A program made the translations under genes and the position numbers. From the NCBI GenBank assembly GCA_014872785.1, contig WKFJ01000026.1, forward strand, positions 1 to 51,917: a DNA stretch of 51,917 nt. The letters run 5' to 3'. Origin of the DNA: Alteromonadaceae bacterium. Its GTDB lineage: Bacteria; Pseudomonadota; Gammaproteobacteria; Enterobacterales; Alteromonadaceae. Under the pieces are notes generated by a model, which did not search any database, was not told the origin of the DNA, and saw only the letters and a program-made list of their open reading frames with translations. Below are positions 1-6,466 of this stretch, one piece after another (position 1 is the first letter of the stretch; every line of letters begins with the position of its first letter).

Positions 1-118
1 CCTTAAGTTCGTAGTAGAGCTAATTGCTCCAATCGCGATGGACGAAGGTCTACGCTTCGCAATCCGTGAAGGTGGTCGCACAGTAGGTGCTGGCGTTGTA
101 GCTAAGATTTTAGATTAA
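1..118 (+). CDS. tuf: Elongation factor Tu, C-terminal end (partial)
   Basis: Reading from base 2 gives the last 38 residues of EF-Tu, including the domain III strands with [20 protein letters not shown] and the usual ending VVAKILD before TAA. EF-Tu is the GTPase that delivers aminoacyl-tRNA to the ribosome in the cytoplasm. The gene starts outside the window, so it cannot be told from here whether this is the copy in the str operon or the copy behind tRNA genes. A strong terminator follows 22 bases after the stop, so this is the last gene of its transcript. Confidence 0.97.
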   Translation, partial: LKFVVELIAPIAMDEGLRFAIREGGRTVGAGVVAKILD

Positions 119-140
119 TCTAAAATTTGCACATATCTTA

Positions 141-169
141 AAAAGGCCGCTGTTTAGCGGCCTTTTTTT
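141..169 (+). terminator. Rho-independent terminator after tuf
   Basis: A 10-bp stem, AAAAGGCCGC pairing with GCGGCCTTTT around a TGTTTA loop, runs straight into a T tract. It sits between the tuf stop and the end of the convergent thioesterase gene and could act in both directions because of the A tract on its left side. Confidence 0.9.
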
Positions 170-190
170 GCCTTAATTTCAAAAGAAGAA

Positions 191-619
191 TTAGTCGTTT
201 TCGAACGTAGAAATTAAACTTTTGAATCCCTGCGGTATCGGATGGGATTTATGTTCATTTACTTTTGCGCAAACCCAGACGATTTCTCCGCGATTCAAAC
301 ATTCAGTGTGTCCTTTGCGGTAAACCGACAAGCCCCAGGTTAAACTAGAATTCCCGATTCTGACCGGTGACACGCCGATTTCAATTTTATCATCAAAAAA
401 CACTGGAGCCAAATATTCAATCGTAGATTTTACTACGTGAAAATCGAGCTCCTGCTGTGAGACTAATGCTTGGTAGTCGTAACCTATATGCCTGACATAT
501 TCGGTAATTGCGGTGTCAAAATAGGTGAGGTAATGAGCATTAAAAACAATGCCTTGGCTATCGGCCTCTGCATAACGTACACGTAATTGGTAAAAGAAAT
601 TGCTCTGCTCTTTTTCCAT
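191..619 (-). CDS. Acyl-CoA thioesterase, 4HBT/YbgC-like hot-dog fold
   Basis: The 142-residue protein is a single hot-dog domain. The N-terminal motif RYAEADSQGIVFNAHYLTYF matches the YbgC/FadM class, in which the Asp of the D-x-x-G-I/V-V segment (D20 here) is the catalytic residue for hydrolysing acyl-CoA thioesters. It is cytoplasmic with no signal peptide. It is not beside tol-pal genes, the usual home of ybgC, so it is more likely an independent FadM-like or general acyl-CoA thioesterase; the substrate cannot be read from the sequence. It lies convergent to tuf. Confidence 0.8.
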   Translation of the reverse strand: MEKEQSNFFYQLRVRYAEADSQGIVFNAHYLTYFDTAITEYVRHIGYDYQALVSQQELDFHVVKSTIEYLAPVFFDDKIEIGVSPVRIGNSSLTWGLSVYRKGHTECLNRGEIVWVCAKVNEHKSHPIPQGFKSLISTFEND

Positions 620-775
620 GTCATCTACTCATTTATTGTTTGCATATAAGCATTTAACCACAAAACATCTTTGGCGGTATCTATATCGCAAATATAACGT
701 TCCTGCTTTTAATGATCTTCTCTAAGTGTTATCAAATATATAACTTCTAGTATCATTAATTAACAGGCGATTACC

Positions 776-1060
776 TTGCAACCTAAACTATTAATTATTT
801 CTGGGATATTGGCATGTTTCTTTCTATCTGCTTGTGACAACAGCAATCGATTGCGTGAATATATTCCCATAGTGCAGAAACAAAATGGGAGTTTGACCGA
901 AGCGCCAGAGCTTGTGACAGAAAAACATCTGGACAATCTAGAGTTGGTGTTGCGTAAACAACAAATAAAGTACGAGCGTTTGAATAAAACAACGTTATAT
1001 ATAGATTCTACCGTTGATAGAAATATGCGTTATGAGTTAACTAAATATGCTGAACAATAA
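776..1060 (+). CDS. Small putative lipoprotein, unknown function
   Basis: A 94-residue protein starting with TTG. Residues 1-20 form a hydrophobic signal ending in the lipobox FLSAC, so Cys20 would be lipidated after signal peptidase II cleavage; D21 follows it, which in enterobacteria favours retention in the inner membrane. The remaining ~74 residues are charged and soluble with no domain I recognise. No upstream ATG is available in frame, so the TTG start is chosen because it gives a complete lipoprotein signal. It lies 27 bp before the SDR gene on the same strand and may be co-transcribed with it. Confidence 0.6.
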   Translation: MQPKLLIISGILACFFLSACDNSNRLREYIPIVQKQNGSLTEAPELVTEKHLDNLELVLRKQQIKYERLNKTTLYIDSTVDRNMRYELTKYAEQ

Positions 1061-1087
1061 TGCACATTAATTAGAACGACTATCTAA

Positions 1088-1960
1088 ATGCGAGTGTTGC
1101 TTACAGGCTCAGCCGGGCGAATCGGTAGTCTTATTCACAAGAAACTATCTGACTACTTTGACGTAATAGGCTTAGATATCCGGCCAAGCTCCACTACCCA
1201 AGTTCTTGGTGATATCAGGAATACTAAGCAGTTAGATAAGTTGGTCAAGGACGTCGATATTATTGTTCATACGGCAGCATTGCATGCTCCACATGTTGAT
1301 ATTCGCTCCGATGATGATTTTACGAGTATTAACGTCGATGCGACGCAAAGGCTTGCGCAACTTGCTATTACATATCAAGTCAAACGTTTTGTCTTTACCA
1401 GCACCACGGCACTTTACGGGCATGCCAATCAACACCCTATGCACGCATGCTGGATAGACGAAACGGTTCCGCCCCGCCCTAAAACTATTTACCATCACAC
1501 AAAATACAAAGCAGAAAATATTTTACAGAGCCTCTCTGAGAGAACAGGCCTACCGGTTTCGGTAATCAGGATGTCGCGCTGTTTTCCTGAGCCAGCTAAT
1601 CTAATGGCGCTTTACAGATTATATCGCGGTGTGGATGCACGTGACGTGGCCGATGCACATTTACAAGCTATTAAAACCAATTTACCCGAATACGAGGTAT
1701 TTATTGTTTCTGGTGTAACACCATTTCAATATGATGATAATTTTAGTTTAAAACGCGACCCTGTGGAGGTTTTGGGTCATCGTGCACCTGAACTGCTTTT
1801 GGCGTATCAACAACGCAACTGGCGCTTACCTGAGTCAATAGATAGAGTGTATGACTCCAGCAAAGCTCAAGCTCGTTTAAGTTGGCAGCCTAAATATGGT
1901 TTTGAGTCTGTAATTAAAGATTTCGAAAGAGGGAGCAAAGAGATATTGCCAAGCGAATAG
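1088..1960 (+). CDS. NAD(P)-dependent epimerase/dehydratase-like extended SDR
   Basis: A 290-residue Rossmann-fold protein. The N-terminus MRVLLTGSAGRIGSLI carries the G-x-x-G-x-x-G dinucleotide-binding turn of extended short-chain dehydrogenases, D35-like acidic residues after strand 2 (GLDIRPS) favour NAD, and the catalytic pair is seen in YHHTKYK (Y-x-x-x-K) after the STTALYG segment that supplies the Ser/Thr. The C-terminal part is the variable substrate domain, so the substrate (often a nucleotide sugar or related compound) is not defined. The sequence SVIRMSRCFPEPAN is atypical for sugar epimerases. It is shorter than UDP-sugar epimerases (~330). No pathway partner lies nearby. Confidence 0.75.
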   Translation: MRVLLTGSAGRIGSLIHKKLSDYFDVIGLDIRPSSTTQVLGDIRNTKQLDKLVKDVDIIVHTAALHAPHVDIRSDDDFTSINVDATQRLAQLAITYQVKRFVFTSTTALYGHANQHPMHACWIDETVPPRPKTIYHHTKYKAENILQSLSERTGLPVSVIRMSRCFPEPANLMALYRLYRGVDARDVADAHLQAIKTNLPEYEVFIVSGVTPFQYDDNFSLKRDPVEVLGHRAPELLLAYQQRNWRLPESIDRVYDSSKAQARLSWQPKYGFESVIKDFERGSKEILPSE

Positions 1961-2006
1961 GATGTGAGTCACACTATTTAAATAAACCCATTTTGAAGAT
2001 AAATAG

Positions 2007-2333
2007 ATGCAGCACTTTTTTGTTTACGGAACGCTCGCGCCGGGTTGTCCGAATGAACACATCTTGGCACCGATAAAAGGCCTTTGGCGCGAAGGTACAG
2101 TGAAAGGAACTCTTTATCACGAAGGTTGGGGCGCTGAACAGGGGTACCCTGGAATAGTACTTGATGACAAAGGTGAAGAGGTGCCGGGTATGCTATTTAG
2201 TTCAGAGGCATTAACCGAACAGTGGGAGATGCTAGATGTTTTCGAAGGCGAGGGGTATCAGCGCACTCTTGTTGTGGTTACGCTTAACGATGGTAGCCAA
2301 ATTGAGGCGCAAATATATAGTTTGCGGATTTGA
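2007..2333 (+). CDS. Gamma-glutamylcyclotransferase-like (YtfP/AIG2) protein
   Basis: A 108-residue single domain beginning with the family signature FFVYGTLAPG (Y-G-T-L, which binds the gamma-glutamyl group) and keeping the acidic motif DVFEGEGYQR, whose first Glu is the expected catalytic residue. Relatives cyclise gamma-glutamyl amines or peptides to 5-oxoproline, though many bacterial members have no known substrate. It is cytoplasmic. Its presence in the same window as a gamma-glutamyltransferase (29.4 kb) is suggestive only, since the two are 27 kb apart. It lies 46 bp after the SDR gene on the same strand. Confidence 0.78.
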   Translation: MQHFFVYGTLAPGCPNEHILAPIKGLWREGTVKGTLYHEGWGAEQGYPGIVLDDKGEEVPGMLFSSEALTEQWEMLDVFEGEGYQRTLVVVTLNDGSQIEAQIYSLRI

Positions 2334-2385
2334 GCATTTTATCTTGTTTAATTATCCTTAAGTTTAAGCTTGAATGGAGGCAGTT

Positions 2386-3039
2386 ATGAAAAAAATTGCG
2401 GTGATTTTATCTGGTTGTGGTGTCTTTGACGGAGCCGAAATTCACGAGTCAGTGTTGACTCTGTTACATGTTGCTAGGGCAGGTGCCAGTTACCAGTGTT
2501 TTGCCCCAGACATCGAACAAATGCACACTATCAATCACATGACTGGCGAGGAAATGCAACCTAACCGCAATGTGCTGGTAGAAGCATCTCGAATTGCCAG
2601 GGGAGACATTAAACCTGTTAGTGAGCTCAATCAAAATGACTTTGATGCGCTTATCCTTCCAGGCGGATTTGGTGCTGCAAAAAACTTGTCTGATTTTGCA
2701 GTAAAAGGTGCTGAGGCCTCAGTACAAAATGATGTTTTGTCGGCGTGTAAAGCATTTGCTCAGGCGAAAAAGCCGGTCGGATATATTTGCATAGCCCCCG
2801 CGATAATACCTATCGTATATGGCAAAGGAGCAAAAGCGACCATCGGGAATGATCAAGATACCGCGACAGCGATTGAGCAGCTTGGGGGGAATCATCTGGT
2901 GTGCCCAGTTGAGGGCTTTGTGGTAGACGAAGAACACAAGGTGGTTAGTACGCCAGCTTACATGCTAGCCCAGTCAATACTAGAAGCGGATGAGGGTATT
3001 GGTAAGCTGGTCAACAAAGTCATTGAGCTTTGTAACTAG
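2386..3039 (+). CDS. elbB: ElbB-type glyoxalase (DJ-1/PfpI family)
   Basis: A 217-residue class I glutamine amidotransferase-like/DJ-1 protein. KKIAVILSGCGVFDGAEIHE at the N-terminus and ALILPGGFGAAKNLSDFA are diagnostic of ElbB, which in Escherichia coli has glyoxalase activity and was linked to isoprenoid synthesis. The nucleophile is Cys135 in GYICIAP. An in-frame ATG lies 12 bases upstream, but the GGAGG at 2376-2380 is correctly spaced only from the ATG at 2386, so that start is used. In E. coli this gene sits next to arcB; here arcB is 43 kb away. Confidence 0.9.
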   Translation: MKKIAVILSGCGVFDGAEIHESVLTLLHVARAGASYQCFAPDIEQMHTINHMTGEEMQPNRNVLVEASRIARGDIKPVSELNQNDFDALILPGGFGAAKNLSDFAVKGAEASVQNDVLSACKAFAQAKKPVGYICIAPAIIPIVYGKGAKATIGNDQDTATAIEQLGGNHLVCPVEGFVVDEEHKVVSTPAYMLAQSILEADEGIGKLVNKVIELCN

Positions 3040-3059
3040 CAACTACCATGCTAGTTGTT

Positions 3060-3091
3060 GAGTGTAGAAAGCCTGAGTCCTTTCTACACTC
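3060..3091. terminator. Perfect 12-bp hairpin between convergent genes, possible terminator
   Basis: GAGTGTAGAAAG pairs perfectly with CTTTCTACACTC around an 8-base loop, between the convergent elbB and S9 peptidase genes. A smaller stem (CAACTA/TAGTTG) precedes it at 3040. There is no T tract directly after it on either strand, so it may be a weak or Rho-assisted terminator or a 3'-end stabiliser. Confidence 0.5.
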
Positions 3092-3115
3092 ATGGAGTTA
3101 TATCTTAAACAAGGA

Positions 3116-5017
3116 TTAATGAATGTGCTTGTTAATAAACTGCAATGACTCTTTCAAAAATACTGTTCTAGATGATCCCATTGAAAACCAATGGTCTGCC
3201 CCTTTTCCTTGCAAAATAACGACATCCTTGACGCCGGTTCTCGTCATTTTGTTGTATATCAAACGCGATTGCTCACTATCTACGATGGTGTCGTCATAAC
3301 CATGCATTAGCAATATGGGGGCTGTATTCTTGCTGACTAGGTGCAGTGGTGAAATTGCATCAAGAGCTTCAACATTATCCCTCTCTGCAATAAAGGTTTC
3401 AAAGTACCTAATGGCGTTTTCTTGTTTGTTTTCAGAATCAAAAAAAGAACGTAAATCGCTAATACCGGCATAAGATACTGCGCATCTAATTTTGTCACTG
3501 GCTTGTGTGGCCGCAAGTAAAGCGACATATCCACCGTAGCTTCCTCCAACAACGCAGATTTTTTCAGGATCAATGAGCTGCTTTTCGACAAGAGAGTCAA
3601 TACCTTCGTAGATATCCTGCTGCATCCGTTTACCCCACTGACCGTGACCTAATTTTACGAAGTCTCGACCATAGCCAGATGAACCTCGAAAATTAGGTTG
3701 CAACACGGCAAAACCTTCTCGCACAAAAAACTGGCGTATCCAATCAAAACTCAAATCATCTCTCGCCTCAGGTCCTCCATGTGGCAATACGATTAGCGGT
3801 GGTTTTTTTTGTGTATCTGGCATTGCTAAATAGCCATGAATACTAACGTTATCAGAGGTGCGGTATTCATATGGCTGAACTGTGAAATTCGATACGGCTT
3901 TTAAATCTGGATATTCACTTGCCAGTAAGCTTATTTGACCTTTTGCTGGATAATAAATGAAGTATTCAACTGGATTTTGCGGCCCGGATACTGCGGCAAC
4001 GAATACGTCGCGGCTTTTAGTGTAGGAAGTAAGTTCTATTTCAGAGTTAGGAAACGTTGCTTCCAAATCGGCTTGTAGTTGTGCTAATTCTTTGTCGTTG
4101 AAGTAGTAAGACTGCTGAAAGTCTTTCGTGCCAAACGCACCCACAAGTTCGAAATCTACTTTGTCTCGCAACAGCCCATCTACGTCAAAGTTACCCAGTG
4201 CGAAAACAAGCTTTTCATTAGTTAATTGGGCACCATTTTTACTCATCTGATACAGAGCATCGACGCCCTTCTTTTGTTTTTTAAAGTAATAAACGTGCGT
4301 ATCGGAGATGTAACCTACTGTGTGAGTAAAGGGCTCTTCATTCGAATCAAGCACTTTAACTTGTGTGTCATCGATATAAACGAATAGCTCATACTTTTCA
4401 GTATCCTCATTTTCACTTTGATAACCTAAGAAGGTACCTTGACTGTTAACAAACCATCGAGTTGAGGTAGTGCTACTGGTTAAATTTTCAAAACGCCCAT
4501 TACTCAGATTTACTTTGAATACGCCTTCTCTTTGATGGCTGCCAGCGGTTGTGTAATAGTAATAGGAGACGAGGATATGTTCTGGGTCGTCCGGCAGCAG
4601 GCTCAGGATACTGGGACGGGTTATATTGTATCGATAGCGCCTATTGTCAAAAGGCCATTCCACGTCACCTTCCTTTGCATCTAAAATACCCATACGGAAC
4701 ACGGTAAACCAGGCGTTGTCAGCACTTGAAAAATACGGTGTAGAGGCAGTAAATACAATATATCGATCCGATACCCAGCGAAAACTGCGAATTCTCGCGT
4801 CATCCAAAGAAGCCCCCTTGGGTTTGACTTTGGGATTTTTTAAATTTTTCACAACGATGTTGTAAAAATCATCTTGTGTTTGCATAAATGCCAGATATTC
4901 GCCACTGGGAGATACTTTGGGAGAGTGAGTGGCGGGTAATTGGCCTAAAATGTCTAAGTTGGAATTTGCAGAAGCTGCAAAACACAGCCAAGTTAAGGCA
5001 AAGAGAAGTCTGCTCAT
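3116..5017 (-). CDS. Exported S9 family prolyl oligopeptidase-like serine peptidase
   Basis: A 633-residue protein with a cleavable signal peptide (residues ~1-17, ending AASA). Residues ~20-380 look like the beta-propeller that screens substrates in the S9 family; residues ~390-633 are the alpha/beta hydrolase domain. The catalytic Ser is S493 in GGSYGG, the Asp D576 in HGYDDTIVD and the His H609 in GADHWF, so the triad is complete and in the right order. It probably cleaves peptides in the periplasm or outside the cell. Marine Alteromonadales usually carry several such enzymes. It is monocistronic, with a ~250-bp upstream gap. Confidence 0.88.
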   Translation of the reverse strand: MSRLLFALTWLCFAASANSNLDILGQLPATHSPKVSPSGEYLAFMQTQDDFYNIVVKNLKNPKVKPKGASLDDARIRSFRWVSDRYIVFTASTPYFSSADNAWFTVFRMGILDAKEGDVEWPFDNRRYRYNITRPSILSLLPDDPEHILVSYYYYTTAGSHQREGVFKVNLSNGRFENLTSSTTSTRWFVNSQGTFLGYQSENEDTEKYELFVYIDDTQVKVLDSNEEPFTHTVGYISDTHVYYFKKQKKGVDALYQMSKNGAQLTNEKLVFALGNFDVDGLLRDKVDFELVGAFGTKDFQQSYYFNDKELAQLQADLEATFPNSEIELTSYTKSRDVFVAAVSGPQNPVEYFIYYPAKGQISLLASEYPDLKAVSNFTVQPYEYRTSDNVSIHGYLAMPDTQKKPPLIVLPHGGPEARDDLSFDWIRQFFVREGFAVLQPNFRGSSGYGRDFVKLGHGQWGKRMQQDIYEGIDSLVEKQLIDPEKICVVGGSYGGYVALLAATQASDKIRCAVSYAGISDLRSFFDSENKQENAIRYFETFIAERDNVEALDAISPLHLVSKNTAPILLMHGYDDTIVDSEQSRLIYNKMTRTGVKDVVILQGKGADHWFSMGSSRTVFLKESLQFINKHIH

Positions 5018-5271
5018 ATTAATGTCATCCTTGAGTATGCATATCTAATGCGCGAGGTTCGCAATTTTTTTACCACAATTCAATATTTGTTTTACTAAAA
5101 ATGTGGTTAAAACGCTGACTAAACACTCGAAGGAGGACTTGTGGAAAAACTTCCTTCACATTCATATAACATCATTTTGGTACGAAGAAAGTGAGCTAAA
5201 TAACTTGTAACATCCTGCACATTCGTTCGCAGCAATGCATGTTTTTATAGAGCCACTTTGGGAGCGGTATT

Positions 5272-5382
5272 GTGGGAAAAATGAGTTTTAAACAGTTTGT
5301 GGCGTATACAGCCAATGCGGTGTTTATTATTGCAGTGGGATTGTTAGCGTTTAATTGGCTTACTACCGGTTATGTGAGCTAA
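5272..5382 (+). CDS. Small single-pass membrane peptide, unknown
   Basis: Too short for usual gene finding: GTG at 5272 gives 36 residues, or ATG at 5281 gives 33 (MSFKQFVAYTANAVFIIAVG...). GGGAG at 5260-5264 is spaced 7 bases from the GTG, which favours that start. Residues ~9-28 of the ATG form are an uninterrupted hydrophobic helix with a positively charged N-terminus and a short polar tail, so it should be a single-pass inner-membrane peptide. A terminator follows 12 bases after the stop, which supports a real transcription unit. I do not recognise the family. Confidence 0.55.
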   Translation: MGKMSFKQFVAYTANAVFIIAVGLLAFNWLTTGYVS

Positions 5383-5394
5383 ACCAGCTAGAGT

Positions 5395-5418
5395 AAAGGG
5401 CGTCATTTGACGCCTTTT
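5395..5418. terminator. Bidirectional terminator between the small peptide gene and the TerB-like gene
   Basis: AAAGGGCGTC pairs with GACGCCTTTT (one G-T wobble) around an ATTT loop. The A/T-rich flanks allow it to end transcription of the small peptide gene from the left and of the terB-like/ydb operon from the right. Confidence 0.82.
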
Positions 5419-5425
5419 CCAATTT

Positions 5426-5821
5426 TTAGCTCAGATAAGATTTGAGCATTTCAATCGCATTCGCTTCCGTTTCATCTAAATCACCATCGACATTGGCTAT
5501 GTCGTTGGCTAGTTGCACCGCTTGTTCACGTAAGTGTGCGTCCACTAATTGGTTGGCGTGATGTGCAATAAAGTTTTCTATATTGTTGTCTGATATTGTC
5601 TTTTGCACTTTTTCTAGCGCTTCAGCAACGTATTCGTCTTTATTTGATTCACCATTCCAAGGCATTCCTGATAGCCAATCGTCGATGAATGCTGTCTCAC
5701 TGTCGGTAATTCGCCCGTCAATTGCCACAAAAAGTAGCGCAATATCGAGCAGAGTTTCACGCTGTAATTGGTCTTCGCACTTTCCCATATCCAGTGCGCG
5801 TAAAAAGCTCTCAAAACGCAT
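5426..5821 (-). CDS. TerB-like domain protein
   Basis: A 131-residue all-helical acidic protein. The segment LLDIALLFVAIDGRITDSETAF and the later VDGDLDETEANAIEML are the paired acidic, EF-hand-resembling turns typical of the TerB/DUF533-like superfamily, proposed to bind metal. It is cytoplasmic and lacks other domains. AGGAA lies 7 bases before the ATG. It is the last gene after ydbL on the same strand with a 74-bp gap and could share the ydbH transcript, ending at the terminator at 5395-5418. There is no tellurite-resistance cluster, so a resistance role should not be assumed. Confidence 0.65.
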   Translation of the reverse strand: MRFESFLRALDMGKCEDQLQRETLLDIALLFVAIDGRITDSETAFIDDWLSGMPWNGESNKDEYVAEALEKVQKTISDNNIENFIAHHANQLVDAHLREQAVQLANDIANVDGDLDETEANAIEMLKSYLS

Positions 5822-5895
5822 GTGTTGTTCCTAACTTATTAACTTCGTCAGTAACATCTTATGGAGTTTAATCGGGTTTGGCAAAAGCTATGTCA

Positions 5896-6225
5896 CTACT
5901 TCTTTTGCCATTTACCCATGGCATTTTTGATGTAATGGCCAGATTGCGTTTTTGCAATTGCCTTCTCGCCAGCTAGCTTTGCAACCACATCCACTGCGAC
6001 ACCATTTTTGTTGGCTAGCTCTATATAGATGGCTTTGCGTTTAGCGTTAATATCGCGAACGACACTTCTGGCTTCGCTACTGTCAACGACAACCCCAAGA
6101 TATCCATCGCGTTGTTCACCGACTAAGCCTTTAGATTTTGCGTCTGATAAACTCATTGCCCAAGAAGATAGAGAAATAAATAATGTAGTTACCAAAACAA
6201 TAATTTTTTTCTGATTTAAGCGCAT
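5896..6225 (-). CDS. ydbL: YdbL family periplasmic protein (DUF1318)
   Basis: A 109-residue protein with a signal peptide (cleavage likely after SSWA near residue 23) and a DUF1318 domain: SLSDAKSKGLVGEQRDGYLG is the family signature. In E. coli, YdbL is the periplasmic partner of the YdbH-YnbE bridge and is proposed to act as a chaperone that restrains YnbE multimerisation. Order and spacing support this: it follows ynbE by 24 bp. AGGAAC precedes the ATG. Confidence 0.9.
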   Translation of the reverse strand: MRLNQKKIIVLVTTLFISLSSWAMSLSDAKSKGLVGEQRDGYLGVVVDSSEARSVVRDINAKRKAIYIELANKNGVAVDVVAKLAGEKAIAKTQSGHYIKNAMGKWQKK

Positions 6226-6249
6226 GCTCGTGTTCCTAAGATTATGAGT

Positions 6250-6432
6250 TTAAAAGATGCCGCTATCCGACGTGAAAACATCATCTAGCTGTTTGTCCAA
6301 CTTAACGCGGATCTCGTGATCGATTTTCACGTTGAGGTTAATAGTTATCGGCTCTTTGGCCGCCACCTCTACTTTGTGAGTGCAAGCCGTATTAGCCAAT
6401 GCTAGCACGCAGATAAGTAAAATTTGCTTCAT
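6250..6432 (-). CDS. ynbE: YnbE outer-membrane lipoprotein
   Basis: A 60-residue lipoprotein: residues 1-16 are the signal, the lipobox NTAC places the lipidated residue at Cys17, and the mature part contains the ITINLNVKIDHEIRVKLDK beta-strand segment typical of YnbE. In E. coli YnbE stacks on the C-terminal end of YdbH by beta-strand augmentation and completes the intermembrane bridge. It lies between ydbH (34 bp) and ydbL (24 bp). A GGAGA Shine-Dalgarno precedes the ATG. Confidence 0.9.
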   Translation of the reverse strand: MKQILLICVLALANTACTHKVEVAAKEPITINLNVKIDHEIRVKLDKQLDDVFTSDSGIF

Positions 6433-6466
6433 CTTAAGTCTCCATTGTTCTTCATGGAATATATCC

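Noticed and set aside
5426..5821. Tellurite-resistance locus
   Set aside because: Only a lone TerB-like domain is present without other ter genes.
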